Notes under the pieces: generated by a model
Told to the model about the DNA's origin: nothing
Database searches by the model: none
What the model saw: only the letters and a program-made list of their open reading frames with translations
Program-made: the position numbers and the translations under genes
In this document: piece after piece, positions 1-9,449 of the stretch
How the letters are laid out: each line of letters opens with the position of its first letter
Position numbering within the stretch: position 1 is the stretch's first letter
Assembly: GCF_014204915.1 (NCBI RefSeq)
Contig: NZ_JACHMH010000001.1
Location: 9,027,501 to 9,091,500, forward strand
Source: Crossiella cryophila
GTDB taxonomy: Bacteria > Actinomycetota > Actinomycetes > Mycobacteriales > Pseudonocardiaceae
Length of the DNA: 64,000 nt
Reading direction: 5' to 3'

Positions 1-845
1 GCGACGGCAAGCAGTCGCTGTGAGCCCGCGTTCTGCGGTGCGTCGGTGTGGTGGCGGCGCAGCAGCGCGTTGCCGCCCTCGCGCCGTTGCTTGATCACCT
101 CGAGCGTGCGGTACGCCTTCTCCCAGGCGAGTTCCTCGGTCGGCGCGATGATCGGCCGGAAGGCGACCTGGATGCGTGGCAGGTCAGCGCGGCCCGCCGC
201 CCTGGCCGCGGCGTGCACGGCCTGGATCTGCTCGGCGGTCTGCGCGAGCGGCTCGCCCCACAGGCAGTAGATGTCGGCCTCGGCGCCGCCGGCCGCGTAG
301 GCCGCCGGCGAGGAGCCGCCGAAGGAGACGTTCGGCCTGGGCAGCTGCACCGGGAAGACGTCGCTGACGAAGTCGTCGAACCGGTAGTGCTCGCCGTGGT
401 GGTCGAACGCCTCGCGGGTGGTCCAGATCCGCTTGACGATCTGGATGTACTCCCTGGTCCGGCTGTACCGCTCGTCCTTGGTGAGCCGGTCGCCCTCCCG
501 GCCCTGCTCCCGGTCGTTGCCGCCGGTGATGAAGTGCACGGTCAGGCGACCATTCGCCACCTGATCGAGGGTTGCGAAGGTCTTGGCCGCATACGTCGGG
601 TAGGAGACGTTCGGCCGATGGGCCAGCAGGATCTGCAGGGTGTCCAGTTTGGTGGCGACGAAGGCGGCCACCTGCGCTGGATCGGGTGAACCTGAGCCGT
701 AGGCGAACAGCACCCGGTCCCAGCCGTGTTCCTCGTGCGCGCGGGCGAGTTTGAGCGTGTACTCCGGGTCGAAGGAGGCGCCGGATCGCGGCGCGGTCTC
801 CGAACCGTCGTTGGTGCCACCGATTCCCAGGAACTCCACAGGCAT
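1..845 (-). CDS. LLM-class flavin-dependent monooxygenase, SsuD-like (partial, 3' end outside window)
   Basis: Reading leftward from the ATG at 845 gives an open frame to the window edge, so about 281 residues of the N-terminal part are present and the stop lies outside. The product starts MPVEFLGIGGTNDGSE and contains VHFITGGNDREQ and NVSFGGSSPAA stretches typical of FMNH2-dependent alkanesulfonate monooxygenases (SsuD and relatives), which release sulfite from organosulfonates in the cytoplasm. A purine-rich GAGAGG lies just upstream of the start. A cysteine-containing leader peptide 170 bases upstream supports a sulfur-starvation role. The exact substrate cannot be read; a related sulfone or nitrilotriacetate-type monooxygenase is possible. 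Confidence 0.85.
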   Translation of the reverse strand, partial: MPVEFLGIGGTNDGSETAPRSGASFDPEYTLKLARAHEEHGWDRVLFAYGSGSPDPAQVAAFVATKLDTLQILLAHRPNVSYPTYAAKTFATLDQVANGRLTVHFITGGNDREQGREGDRLTKDERYSRTREYIQIVKRIWTTREAFDHHGEHYRFDDFVSDVFPVQLPRPNVSFGGSSPAAYAAGGAEADIYCLWGEPLAQTAEQIQAVHAAARAAGRADLPRIQVAFRPIIAPTEELAWEKAYRTLEVIKQRREGGNALLRRHHTDAPQNAGSQRLLAV

Positions 846-1013
846 GGTCGGACCTCTCTGGCGCGCGGGCGCTGGTGACGCGGGCGCGCGGCGTCGACCG
901 GCCGCGATGACCGGTGCTGGTGAGGACGCGTGATGACGGGCGAGGAGCCGATCGGCGCCGGGGTCCGGGCTGAGGGGTGGACCGCGAGAGCGTGTGCCGA
1001 CCGGAGAAGGCGG

Positions 1014-1070
1014 TCAGCTACGACACGAGCTGGACCACACTCGACCGAAGTCGATGTGGTCGCGGGTCAC
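1014..1070 (-). CDS. Actinobacterial sulfur-gene leader peptide (18 aa)
   Basis: A GTG-started frame encodes VTRDHIDFGRVWSSSCRS followed by TGA. It carries the H-(I/V)-D-F-x-R-V-x-S-x-x-C pattern of the short putative leader peptides found upstream of cysteine, sulfonate and methionine genes in actinobacteria. There the Cys codon near the end is thought to let ribosome stalling report cysteine supply. It sits 168 bases before the SsuD-like gene on the same strand. The start is uncertain: in-frame GTG codons a little further upstream would add about seven residues, and no strong ribosome-binding site is visible. Identification rests on the motif and on the sulfur-type neighbour. Confidence 0.75.
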   Translation of the reverse strand: MTRDHIDFGRVWSSSCRS

Positions 1071-1327
1071 GAGCGGCGGACGCACCAGCACGGGATCCAC
1101 GGAACCGCAAGGACTTCACCGCGTCAACACCTGCCCACAGGGTGGACGCCCCGGCCGGGTTTCCTTGACACCGCGTGAGCTGCTGCGCACGATCGAAGTG
1201 CCCGGACGCGTTGAGGGGCGCGTCCCGCGTGATGACACCGCCGTCTCCGGCGTTCCACCTGCCTGACCTTCTCCCGACGCGCGCCGCCGTGGCCTCGCGT
1301 TCCCCTCTTCTCGCAAGGAGATCTGGC
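1071..1327. other. Divergent intergenic region between the sulfur leader and the FAD protein gene
   Basis: No credible gene. On the plus strand there is a TTGACA hexamer at 1165-1170, with only a weak -10 candidate (CACGAT) 17 bases later. A good AAGGAG ribosome-binding site at 1315-1320 precedes the ATG at 1328. On the minus strand this stretch must hold the promoter of the leader peptide transcript, but I cannot pick it out. Confidence 0.4.
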
Positions 1328-3301
1328 ATGCCGAGGCCAGCTGTGGTCGTCATCGTGGGCGCCGGTCCGAACGGGGCCGGTCTGCTGGAGCGGATCAGCG
1401 CCAACCTGGACGCGGCCGAGGAATTGCGCACTGGACCGCTGGAGATTCACCTGGTCGATCCCTTTCCGCCTGGCCCCGGACGGGTGTGGCGGCACGCGCA
1501 GTCACCACTGCTGCGGATGAACTCGATGGCCGAGGACGTCACGATGTTCACCGACGAGTCGGTGCGATGTCAGGGGCCGGTGCGCCCCGGACCCTCACTC
1601 GCCGAGTGGGCGACCGCGGTGCGTGCCGGCGAGATCACCGGCGTCGAGCTGGATGCTGAGCTGATGTCGTTGCGCGGCAATGACTTTCCGACTCGCCAGG
1701 TGCAGAGCAAGTATCTGGAGTGGTTCTTCCGTCACACGATCAGGCGACTTCCGGACTCGGTGACGGTGCACGTGCACGCGACCACGGCCACCGCGGTCAC
1801 CGGGAACTGCGACCAGGCCCAGCAGGTCTGGCTGGCCGACCGGGTGGCGCCGCTGGCCGCGGACGCGGTGGTGCTCGCGCTCGGCCACCTGGACGCCGAG
1901 CCAGAGCCGGAACAGCGGCGGCTGGCCGACTTCGCCACCGAGCACGGGCTGGCCTACCTGCCGCCCGAGTACTCCGCCGACGCCGATCTCTCGGCCATCC
2001 CGGCTGGTGAACCGGTTGTCATGCGTGGGTTCGGGCAGGCGTTCATCGACCTCATGGTGTTGCTGACCGAGGGCAGGGGCGGCCGGTTCGAGCCGGTCGG
2101 GGACGGTCTGCGATACCTGCCTTCGGGGCAGGAGCCGGTGCTGTACGTCGGCTCGCGGCGCGGGGTTCCCTATCACGCGAAGACCACCTACCGGTTGCAG
2201 GGCGAGTCACCCGAACTGCCGAAGTTCTTCGACGCCAACACCATCGACGGGCTGCTGGCCCAGCCGGGCCGGCTGGAGTTCCGCCGGGACGTGTGGCCCG
2301 CGATGGCCAAGGAGATCGGCTGGGGGTACTACCGGGAGCTGTTCACCGGGCACCCGGACAAGGTCGCGATGGACTGGGCGGAGTTCGCCGAGCATTTCGC
2401 CGAGCTGGAGTTCCTCGGACAGCGGATGCGGGACCTGGTGGCGCGGGCGGTGCCGGCCAAGGCGGACCGGCTGGACCTGGCCACGCTGGACCGGCCGCTG
2501 CGCGGGATGAGCTTCGACCGGTTCGCCGACCTGGGTGGCTACCTGCATGACTACGTGGAACAGGACCTGGCGCGGCGGTCGGATCCGGCGTTCTCCGCCG
2601 ATCTCGGCGCGTTCCTGGCCCTGCTGTCGGTGTACGGGCAGCTGCCACGGCTGCTGGAGAGCGGGCGGTTGTCGGCGCGTTCGCAGGTCGAGGAGTTCGA
2701 CGGGTGGTGGGCCGGGTTCTTCAGCTTCTACGCCAGCGGTCCGCCGGGTGACCGGCTGGAGCAGTTGCTGGCGTTGTCCAGGGCCGGGGTGCTGCGGTTC
2801 CTCGGGCCGGACATGTGGGTGCGGGCGGATGCCGAGCGCGGGCGGTTCGTGGCGGGCAGCGCCGGGGTCACCGAGGAACTGACCGCGAGCGGGCTGATCG
2901 AGGCGCGGCTGCCCAGGGCGAACGCGCGGCGCAGCGGTGCCGAGTTGCTGCGCAGGCTGGTGCAGGACGGCGACGGCGCCGAGGAGGTGCTGGCCGAGGG
3001 GGCTTTCGGGCACAACACCGGGTTGTTGCTGGTCCGCGGGGACGACGCGCGGGTGCTGGACCGGGACGGGCGGGCGCACCAACGGCGGTTCGCCCTCGGC
3101 GCGCACACCAACGGCCGGTCAGTGGCGGCGTTCGCGCGGCCGCGGACCAACGCGCCTTCCTTCCGCCGCAACGACAACGTGGCCCGGGAGCTGTTGCGGT
3201 TCCTGGCCAGTGCGGAGCGGCCGGAGGACCTGGTGCCGGTTCCGCGCACAGCGGAATCTGAACACGTCTTTGGTGATCTTGCGGGCCGAAGTCGTTGCTG
3301 A
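1328..3301 (+). CDS. FAD/NAD(P)-binding protein (NAD_binding_9 type)
   Basis: A 657-residue protein opening with a beta strand and the dinucleotide-binding motif VGAGPNGAGLLERI at about residues 9-22. A second Rossmann-like segment, ALGHLDAEPEPEQ, lies in the middle. This matches the large actinobacterial FAD/NAD(P)-binding proteins related to lysine/ornithine N-hydroxylase folds; the reaction is not known. The start at 1328 is chosen because AAGGAG lies 7 bases upstream and the glycine-rich motif follows at once; the frame stays open upstream to 1175 but without family-like sequence. It diverges from the SsuD-like gene, and such proteins often neighbour sulfonate-utilisation genes, so a sulfur role is inferred. 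Confidence 0.8.
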   Translation: MPRPAVVVIVGAGPNGAGLLERISANLDAAEELRTGPLEIHLVDPFPPGPGRVWRHAQSPLLRMNSMAEDVTMFTDESVRCQGPVRPGPSLAEWATAVRAGEITGVELDAELMSLRGNDFPTRQVQSKYLEWFFRHTIRRLPDSVTVHVHATTATAVTGNCDQAQQVWLADRVAPLAADAVVLALGHLDAEPEPEQRRLADFATEHGLAYLPPEYSADADLSAIPAGEPVVMRGFGQAFIDLMVLLTEGRGGRFEPVGDGLRYLPSGQEPVLYVGSRRGVPYHAKTTYRLQGESPELPKFFDANTIDGLLAQPGRLEFRRDVWPAMAKEIGWGYYRELFTGHPDKVAMDWAEFAEHFAELEFLGQRMRDLVARAVPAKADRLDLATLDRPLRGMSFDRFADLGGYLHDYVEQDLARRSDPAFSADLGAFLALLSVYGQLPRLLESGRLSARSQVEEFDGWWAGFFSFYASGPPGDRLEQLLALSRAGVLRFLGPDMWVRADAERGRFVAGSAGVTEELTASGLIEARLPRANARRSGAELLRRLVQDGDGAEEVLAEGAFGHNTGLLLVRGDDARVLDRDGRAHQRRFALGAHTNGRSVAAFARPRTNAPSFRRNDNVARELLRFLASAERPEDLVPVPRTAESEHVFGDLAGRSRC

Positions 3302-3422
3302 TCAGCGTTTCCCAACTCCGTTGAGGTGACGCTATGCAGCCAATTTCGTCACCGACCCGAGGGACAGGGTGATGATCACGTTGTTCGGACCGGCCCGGAA
3401 ATCTGGGTAGCGTCCGGAGGCG

Positions 3423-5366
3423 ATGGACGACAACTGGTTCCTGAGTCTGGTACTCGCCCCGGCCAGCTACCTGGTGGTCCTGGTGGCCTTCGTGATCGTG
3501 CTGCGAAGACTGCTGGGCTTCCGGGTGGGTCTGGTGCGGGCGGTGATCGCCGCGGTCATCGGGCTGACCCTGATCCCGCCGCTGGCGCGGGTGCTGTTCG
3601 AGGCGGACAGCAAGGGTTCGCTGATCACCGTCTGGATCGGGCTGGCGGTGCTGGTGCCGATGGTGCTGCTGGTACTGGCCGAGGTGCTGGTGCCAACGGG
3701 CTCGGTGCCGGGTCCGGTGGACTGGCTGCGTGGACTGCGGCGCCGATTCGGGCGCGCGCGGCGGTACTCGCAGATCAGCCGGATCGCCTTCCGGCACGGG
3801 CTCAGCCCCTACCTGCGCGGCAGCCGGAGATCGGTGCCGCAGGGGCAGTCCAAGCTGGCCAGATCGCTGTGGCTGGCGCTGGAGGACGGCGGGGTCACGT
3901 TCGTGAAGTTCGGGCAGGTGCTCTCCACCCGGCGGGACATCCTGCCGGCGGAGTTCATCACCGAGCTGAGCCGGTTGCAGCACCAGGTCGCCGCGGCGCA
4001 GTGGGCCGAGGTCGAGTCGGTGCTGGTGGCGGAGCTGGGTGCGGTGCCGGAGGAGGTGTTCGCCGAGTTCGACCGGGAACCGCTGGCCGCGGCCTCGATC
4101 GCGCAGGTGCACCGGGCCACGCTGCGCTCCGGCGAGCAGGTCGTGGTGAAGGTGCAGCGGCCCGGCATCCGGCCGGTGGTCGAACGCGACCTGGACATCG
4201 TCGACCGGCTCGCCCGCACCCTGGAGGCCAGGACCCGCTGGGGCCGGGCGCTGGGTGTGGTGGAGCTGGCGAAGGGGTTCGCCGACGCGTTGCGGGAGGA
4301 GCTGGACTTCCGCATCGAGGCGCGCAACATGGCCGCGGTGGAGGCAGCCGCCGCGGTGCGTGGCGGCGATCCAGGGATCCGGCTGCCGGTGCTGCACGAG
4401 CAGTTGTGCAGTGCACGGGTGCTGGTGATGGAACGGCTCGACGGGGTGCCGCTGAGCGGGCGGCTGCCGGTGGAGACCGATCGGCAGGAGCTGGCCAGGG
4501 CGTTGCTGCGGTGCCTGCTGCAGCAGGTGATGGTGGACGGGGTCTTCCACGCGGATCCGCATCCCGGCAACATCCTCGCGCTGGCCGACGGCCGGCTCGG
4601 ACTGCTGGACTTCGGGTCGGTCGGGCGGCTCGACGGTCAGCTCCGGGGCGCGGTGCAGAACCTGTTGCTGGCCATCGACCGCGGCGATCCCGCGGCGATG
4701 ACCGACGCGCTGCTGGAGGTGGTGAGCAGACCGGATGACATCGACGAGTCCGCGCTGGAGCGCGCGGTCGGGCAGTTCATGGCCCGGCACCTGGGTCCGG
4801 GCATGCGGCCGGACGTGGAGATGTTCACCGATCTGTTCCGGTTGATCGCCACCTATGACCTGACGGTGCCGCCGGAGGTGGCCGCGGTGTTCCGCGCGCT
4901 GGCCACGATGGAGGGCACGCTGGCGGCGCTGGCGCCCGGGTTCAACATCGTGGCGGAGGCGCGTTCCTTCGCCACGGACAAGGTGAGCGCGGCGTTGCGG
5001 CCGTCCTCGGTGAAGGAGGCGGCGAGCCAGGAGTTGCTGGCGCTGCTGCCGGTGTTGCGCAGGCTGCCGCGGCGGCTGGAGCGGATCACCGGCGCGATGG
5101 AACGCGGGCGGTTCGGGCTGAACGTGCGTTTGTTCGCCGATGAGCGGGATCGGCGAGTGCTGCGCGGGTTCCTGAACCAGGTGCTGCTCACCGTGCTGAC
5201 CGCGACCACCGGCTTGATGGCGGTGTTGTTGCTGAGCACCACGGCCGGTCCGATGGTGGCCGACGGGATCAGCCTGCTGCACGTGTTCGGCTACAACCTG
5301 CTGGTGATCAGCTCGGTGATCGCGTTGCGGGTGCTGCACCTGGTGTTCCGACGAGAGACGACCTAG
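3423..5366 (+). CDS. AarF/UbiB family atypical kinase (ABC1)
   Basis: A 647-residue membrane protein of the ABC1/UbiB family. Three hydrophobic segments lie in the first 95 residues and two more in the last 60. Between them is the kinase-like core: the family-specific VKFGQVLSTRRD motif near residue 161, the alanine-rich loop replacing the P-loop (AAASIAQVH, about 221), VVVKVQRPG with the invariant lysine, HADPHPGN as catalytic loop and LLDFGSVG near 393. UbiB members bind ATP and support isoprenoid quinone or lipid metabolism; the substrate here is unknown. The gene stands alone. A CGGAGG purine run lies 2 bases before the ATG, so translation initiation may be unusual. Confidence 0.9.
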   Translation: MDDNWFLSLVLAPASYLVVLVAFVIVLRRLLGFRVGLVRAVIAAVIGLTLIPPLARVLFEADSKGSLITVWIGLAVLVPMVLLVLAEVLVPTGSVPGPVDWLRGLRRRFGRARRYSQISRIAFRHGLSPYLRGSRRSVPQGQSKLARSLWLALEDGGVTFVKFGQVLSTRRDILPAEFITELSRLQHQVAAAQWAEVESVLVAELGAVPEEVFAEFDREPLAAASIAQVHRATLRSGEQVVVKVQRPGIRPVVERDLDIVDRLARTLEARTRWGRALGVVELAKGFADALREELDFRIEARNMAAVEAAAAVRGGDPGIRLPVLHEQLCSARVLVMERLDGVPLSGRLPVETDRQELARALLRCLLQQVMVDGVFHADPHPGNILALADGRLGLLDFGSVGRLDGQLRGAVQNLLLAIDRGDPAAMTDALLEVVSRPDDIDESALERAVGQFMARHLGPGMRPDVEMFTDLFRLIATYDLTVPPEVAAVFRALATMEGTLAALAPGFNIVAEARSFATDKVSAALRPSSVKEAASQELLALLPVLRRLPRRLERITGAMERGRFGLNVRLFADERDRRVLRGFLNQVLLTVLTATTGLMAVLLLSTTAGPMVADGISLLHVFGYNLLVISSVIALRVLHLVFRRETT

Positions 5367-5425
5367 GAGGCAATTGGTCTGTGACAGAACCATGACGTGC
5401 CACGGGCACGGCTGATACATCGCGG

Positions 5426-6436
5426 ATGGACGGTGTAGGCATGCGTCCCTCCTCGACCAGCCCTGCCGCTGCCTGGCGGATCGCACTGTCGGTGCCACTG
5501 TTCCTGTTCGCCTTCATAGCCACCTACCTGCAGTTCGTGCGCACCCGGGAAGGGCAGCGCTGGGAGAACGAGGTGCTGGCCGCGGGCGGGCGCGGGACGG
5601 GGTGGCTGCGCGACCGGAACTCCGGGCTGCTCGAGGTGATGGACGACCGTCCGTTGCTGATCGGCGCGGTGGTCGGCGTGATCCTGGTGGCGCTGGTCGG
5701 GCGGCGCTGGTGGGCCGGGCTGGCCGCGGTCGTGGGCATGGGGCTCACGGTGGCCGCCTCGCAGGTGCTGAAGTTGTCGCTGCTGGAGCGGCCGCGGTTG
5801 CAGACCGGGCCGTTGCCCTCGCACAACAGCTTCCCGAGCGGTCACGTCAGCCTGGCCATGGCGTTGGTGCTGGCCTTGCTGGTGGTGCTGCCCAGCAGAC
5901 TTCGGGTGCTGGCGGCGGTGCCGGGCGCGCTGTGGGTGGCGTCGGTGTCGACGGCGACCATGGAGGCGGGCTGGCATCGGCTGAGCGACACGCTCGGCGC
6001 CGGTCTGCTCGCGGCCACGGTGTGCTGCCTGGCGGTGGGCCTGTTGCTGGCGCTGGGCAAGGCGCGCCGGGCGGTGTACCGGCCGGGTCCGCTCGGGCTG
6101 GTGCTGGGCTGGGTCGCGGCGGTGGTCGCGGCCGGCTGGTTCCTGGTGCGGTACGGCGATGTGGACGCGACGGCGACGGAGATCGCGATGGCCGCCGCGC
6201 AGTCGGCGAGTGTGCTGATCGTGCTGGCGGTGACCGCGCTGCTGCGGTCGGTCGAGCTGCTCGCGCCCGTGGTGGTGCGCGGGGATTCGCCCGCGCCGCC
6301 GCCGGTGGTCGAGCCGCCGTTGCCGGGCCCGCGACCAGGGTCGTTGCCGGGTCCGATGCCGGGGCCGTTGCCTGGGCAGCGTCGGGTGGCCAGTCCCGAG
6401 GAACTGCGCTACTACCGCCAGCAGCTGGTGCCCTGA
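5426..6436 (+). CDS. PAP2-family phosphatase with proline-rich tail
   Basis: A 336-residue integral membrane protein with about six hydrophobic segments. All three phosphatidic-acid-phosphatase type 2 motifs are visible: LKLSLLERPRL (K-x6-R-P, near 115), SFPSGHVS (PSGH, near 135) and a GWHRLSD version of the third motif near 183. The enzyme would dephosphorylate a lipid or isoprenyl phosphate at the membrane. After the last membrane segment comes a cytosolic or outer tail of about 65 residues rich in Pro and Gly (repeated P-G-P-M/L-P-G). Starts at 5426 and 5441 are in frame; neither has a strong ribosome-binding site. A strong hairpin follows the stop. Confidence 0.88.
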   Translation: MDGVGMRPSSTSPAAAWRIALSVPLFLFAFIATYLQFVRTREGQRWENEVLAAGGRGTGWLRDRNSGLLEVMDDRPLLIGAVVGVILVALVGRRWWAGLAAVVGMGLTVAASQVLKLSLLERPRLQTGPLPSHNSFPSGHVSLAMALVLALLVVLPSRLRVLAAVPGALWVASVSTATMEAGWHRLSDTLGAGLLAATVCCLAVGLLLALGKARRAVYRPGPLGLVLGWVAAVVAAGWFLVRYGDVDATATEIAMAAAQSASVLIVLAVTALLRSVELLAPVVVRGDSPAPPPVVEPPLPGPRPGSLPGPMPGPLPGQRRVASPEELRYYRQQLVP

Positions 6437-6452
6437 GCTGAGGTATTGCCGC

Positions 6453-6486
6453 GCGTGCCGCGTTCCCGGCTGGGGGCGCGGCACGC
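6453..6486 (+). terminator. Hairpin terminator after the PAP2 gene
   Basis: Arms GCGTGCCGCG and CGCGGCACGC pair perfectly (10 bp) around a 14-base loop, 17 bases after the stop codon. There is no T-run, as is usual in this GC range. Confidence 0.65.
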
Positions 6487-6606
6487 TGCTGTGCGGGCTG
6501 TGCGGGCTGTGCGAGTTCGTCGGGCTCGGCAGGCAGGCGGTCGGTGCGGTGCCGGGCCGCACGGGAACGTGCGGCAGCGGCCTGCGGCGTTGTGGTGGTG
6601 GACCGG

Positions 6607-6647
6607 GCGAGGGCTCCACACCTGGTGGTCAGGTGTGGAGCCCTCGC
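6607..6647. terminator. Bidirectional terminator between convergent genes
   Basis: An 18-bp perfect inverted repeat, GCGAGGGCTCCACACCTG / CAGGTGTGGAGCCCTCGC, with a 5-base loop (GTGGT). It lies 14 bases beyond the stop of the kinase gene on the minus strand and faces the PAP2 gene from the other side. It is the strongest hairpin in this intergenic stretch. Confidence 0.8.
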
Positions 6648-6660
6648 TTGTCCGGGTGGG

Positions 6661-9381
6661 CTACGGCTTGTACTTGGGCGGTGGTGTGTTGGCGGCGGTG
6701 GCGCGGGGCATGACGGTGGTGGAGACCGGGCCGTCCATCACCGCGCCGTGGCGCATCAGCCAGGCCGAGACCTCGGTCTTCACCACGGCCAGGGTGGGGC
6801 GGCGGCGGGGATCCGGGTCAAGGGCCGCCGCGAGCAGGTGGCGGTGGGCACTGTGCTGGGGCAGGTGCGTGCAGGGCGTGCCCTTGGCTGCGGCCATCAG
6901 GGCCGAGACCGGGGTCTCGAAGACGCCCCGGGGCGGGTGGGCGGCCAGGGCGTAGCTGACCGTGGCGGCGAGTTGCCAGGCGTCGGCGGCCGGGGAGGCG
7001 GACGCGCCTGCGGCGACCTCGGGGGCGATGAAGTCCGGGGTGCCCATCATCATGCCGGTGGCGGTCAGGGTGCTGTCGCCCTTGGAGCGGGCGATGCCGA
7101 AGTCGATGAGGTGGGCGGTGCCACCCTCGTCGAGGACCACGTTCGCCGGTTTGACGTCACGGTGCAGCACACCCTGCTCATGCGCGTCGGCCAGGGCGCC
7201 TGCCATGGTGGCCCACAGGCGGGCGGCGGAGACATCGTCGACGACGCCGTCGTTGTGCACCGCGTCGGCCAGGGTGCCGCCCTCGATGTACTCCATGACG
7301 ATGGCCAGGCCGTCGGGTTCCTCGACGACGTCGTAGACCCGGACGCAGTTCGGGTGCCGGACGGCGGCCAGGGCGCGGGCCTCGCGGAGCATGCGCTGCT
7401 CGGTCTCGGCGTCGGGGGCGTGCGCCAGCTTCACCGCGACGGTGCGGCCCAGGCTGGTGTCCATGGCGAGCCAGACCTGGCCAAAGCCGCCCGCGCCGAG
7501 TTTGCGCAGCCTGCGGAACCGGCCGCCCGCGGGGTGCCAGACGCCGCCGCGGGGCAGCACCGGGGTGGTGCGGGTGGCGCCGGAGGGCATCCGGCCTGCG
7601 CCCGCGACTCCGGCCGCGGCGGCTCCGGCCGCGCCGCCCAGGAAGGCGGGCAGGGGGCCGGGGGTGTTGGCGAGGGCGGCGGCTGGGGCCTTGAGGGTCG
7701 GGGGCTTGCCGGTGGCGACCATGGGGGGACGGAGTGGGGGCTGGCCGGTGGCGTTGGGCGGGGGCTGCTGACCCGCGGCGTTGGGTTGGCCGGCGGGGTT
7801 GGGCAGGCCGGACAGGTTGGACTGGCCGGGCTGTCCAGGGGTGTTGGGGACGCCGGACTGGCCGGGGGCGTTGGACTGGCCAGGCTGGTTGGGCCCGCCG
7901 GACTGGCCGGGCAGGTTGGGCATGCCGGGCTGGCCGGGGGTGTTGGTCGGGCCGTGCTGGCCCGCGGAGGTCGCGGGGGGTTGACCGGCGACCAGGGTCG
8001 GCGGTAGGTGCTGGGCGGCGGCCTTGGGCTGCTGGCCTGCGGCTGTGGTGGGGGGCTGCTGGCCTGCGGCCGCGCTTGGGGACTGGTGGCCTGCGATGAC
8101 CGTGCGTTCCTGGCCGGTGACCACGGTGCGGGGTTCCTGGCTCCGGACGACCGTGGGGGGTTCCTGGCTTCTGACCACGGTGGGGGGCTCTTGGCCCGCG
8201 GCCACCTTGGGCTTGCCCTGGCCTGCGATCACCGTGGGAGTGCCCTGGCCTGCGACCACGGTGGGAGTTCCCTGACCGGCGGCCGTCTTGGGCGCGTTCT
8301 GGCCGGTGACGACCGTGGGGGGCGCGGGCTGGCCCGCGGAGTGGGGGGCGCCCTGGCGGCCTGGGGCCGGGCGGGGCTGGGGGGACTGGGTTGAGGGGCG
8401 GTGGGTGGCTACTGGGGCCGCGGCGGGGTTGTTCGTCACCTTGGTGGCCGCTACTGGTTCGGCCAGGCGTACTGCCGGGTCGATGCGGGTGGGGTTGGGG
8501 GGTGCGGTGCTGGGTTTTCTCGGCAGTTGGTTGGACGCCGGGCGGACTGGTTCCGCGAGGGGCTTGGGTTTGGGGGGCGGCAGGGGTTTGCGGGGTTCCA
8601 ACTGACGCCTTTCGGCTGGTTCGGGGTCACGTTCGGAGCGGCTGATCACCGAACGCCGGGGGGAGCCGATCAGCATCACGGCGAAGATGCCCGCGATCGA
8701 GGTCGGCAGGAAGCCGAGCCACAGGTGGCCGAGGATGCTGGCGCTCAGCGGGACCGTCAGGACCGCGAGCAGCACGAACGGCAGGCGGAAGAACAGCCAG
8801 GCCGGCCACTTGGGGCCGCGGCGGAAGGCGAGCAGGCTCTGGAAGACGACTGCCAGCAGGATCAGCACCGGCAGCACGCCGAGCAGGATGATGTAGCCGA
8901 TGGCGCCCAGCCAGCTGGTCGCGCCGCCCGGGTTGAACAGGGCGTCCGCCGCCTCCGGGGCGTTGGCCAGGTACTGGCCCTGGGTGCCCAGCAGGCAGAA
9001 GTCGCGGCCGAAGCCGCCCAGGTCGGCTGACAGGCCGCCGGTGGGGACGCCGCGGGCGGCCGCGGTGATGATCCGGTCGGTCGCGGTGAACGCCATCCAG
9101 GGCAGCACCAGGGTGCTCAGCAGGCCGAAGAGGGCGATCGGGATGGTGGTCGCGGGGGTGTACCGGTTGCCGATGCCGTGCCGCAGCAGGGCCACGCACA
9201 CCGCGCCCAGCGGCGGCAGCAGGCCGAAGACCACGCCGGCGGCGGTGACGGTCCAGGCCCAGTCACCTGGGCAGACCGCGAAGCCGAACAGGCGGTGCAG
9301 CGCCGACAACAGCGAGCCGACCAGCTGGACGACCGCGTCCACGAACCCCTCCATCCCCACTTCACCCGAAGCTGACGACAT
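6661..9381 (-). CDS. Membrane Ser/Thr protein kinase with N-terminal membrane domain and C-terminal kinase domain
   Basis: A 906-residue protein. Residues about 35-245 hold roughly six hydrophobic segments. Residues about 260-560 are a Pro/Gln/Gly-rich linker dominated by GQ-P repeats (for example TVVAGQGTP and TVVRSQEPP). Residues about 625-880 are a complete protein kinase: [12 protein letters not shown] glycine loop, VAVKLA lysine, [11 protein letters not shown] catalytic loop, LIDFGIA and GTPDFIAPE. Actinobacterial PknB-type kinases normally carry the kinase first and a membrane segment after it, so this order is reversed. It could phosphorylate cytosolic targets in response to a membrane-sensed signal. 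An alternative start lies nine codons downstream (MEGFVD); neither has a clear ribosome-binding site. Confidence 0.9.
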   Translation of the reverse strand: MSSASGEVGMEGFVDAVVQLVGSLLSALHRLFGFAVCPGDWAWTVTAAGVVFGLLPPLGAVCVALLRHGIGNRYTPATTIPIALFGLLSTLVLPWMAFTATDRIITAAARGVPTGGLSADLGGFGRDFCLLGTQGQYLANAPEAADALFNPGGATSWLGAIGYIILLGVLPVLILLAVVFQSLLAFRRGPKWPAWLFFRLPFVLLAVLTVPLSASILGHLWLGFLPTSIAGIFAVMLIGSPRRSVISRSERDPEPAERRQLEPRKPLPPPKPKPLAEPVRPASNQLPRKPSTAPPNPTRIDPAVRLAEPVAATKVTNNPAAAPVATHRPSTQSPQPRPAPGRQGAPHSAGQPAPPTVVTGQNAPKTAAGQGTPTVVAGQGTPTVIAGQGKPKVAAGQEPPTVVRSQEPPTVVRSQEPRTVVTGQERTVIAGHQSPSAAAGQQPPTTAAGQQPKAAAQHLPPTLVAGQPPATSAGQHGPTNTPGQPGMPNLPGQSGGPNQPGQSNAPGQSGVPNTPGQPGQSNLSGLPNPAGQPNAAGQQPPPNATGQPPLRPPMVATGKPPTLKAPAAALANTPGPLPAFLGGAAGAAAAGVAGAGRMPSGATRTTPVLPRGGVWHPAGGRFRRLRKLGAGGFGQVWLAMDTSLGRTVAVKLAHAPDAETEQRMLREARALAAVRHPNCVRVYDVVEEPDGLAIVMEYIEGGTLADAVHNDGVVDDVSAARLWATMAGALADAHEQGVLHRDVKPANVVLDEGGTAHLIDFGIARSKGDSTLTATGMMMGTPDFIAPEVAAGASASPAADAWQLAATVSYALAAHPPRGVFETPVSALMAAAKGTPCTHLPQHSAHRHLLAAALDPDPRRRPTLAVVKTEVSAWLMRHGAVMDGPVSTTVMPRATAANTPPPKYKP

Positions 9382-9449
9382 CCACCCTATTAGTCCTTAC
9401 ATCGGGTGTACGTGTCCGCACGCTCCGCGAGTGGGTTTTCCGGGCCCAC

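Noticed and set aside
2868-5498. 876-residue antisense open frame over the FAD-protein and UbiB genes
   Set aside because: Low-complexity Gln/His/Arg/Pro product typical of a shadow frame in GC-rich DNA; both sense genes have clear family motifs.
6487-6520. GCTGTGCGG triplicate as a regulatory repeat
   Set aside because: Only about three short copies between two terminators; likely slippage with no supporting context.
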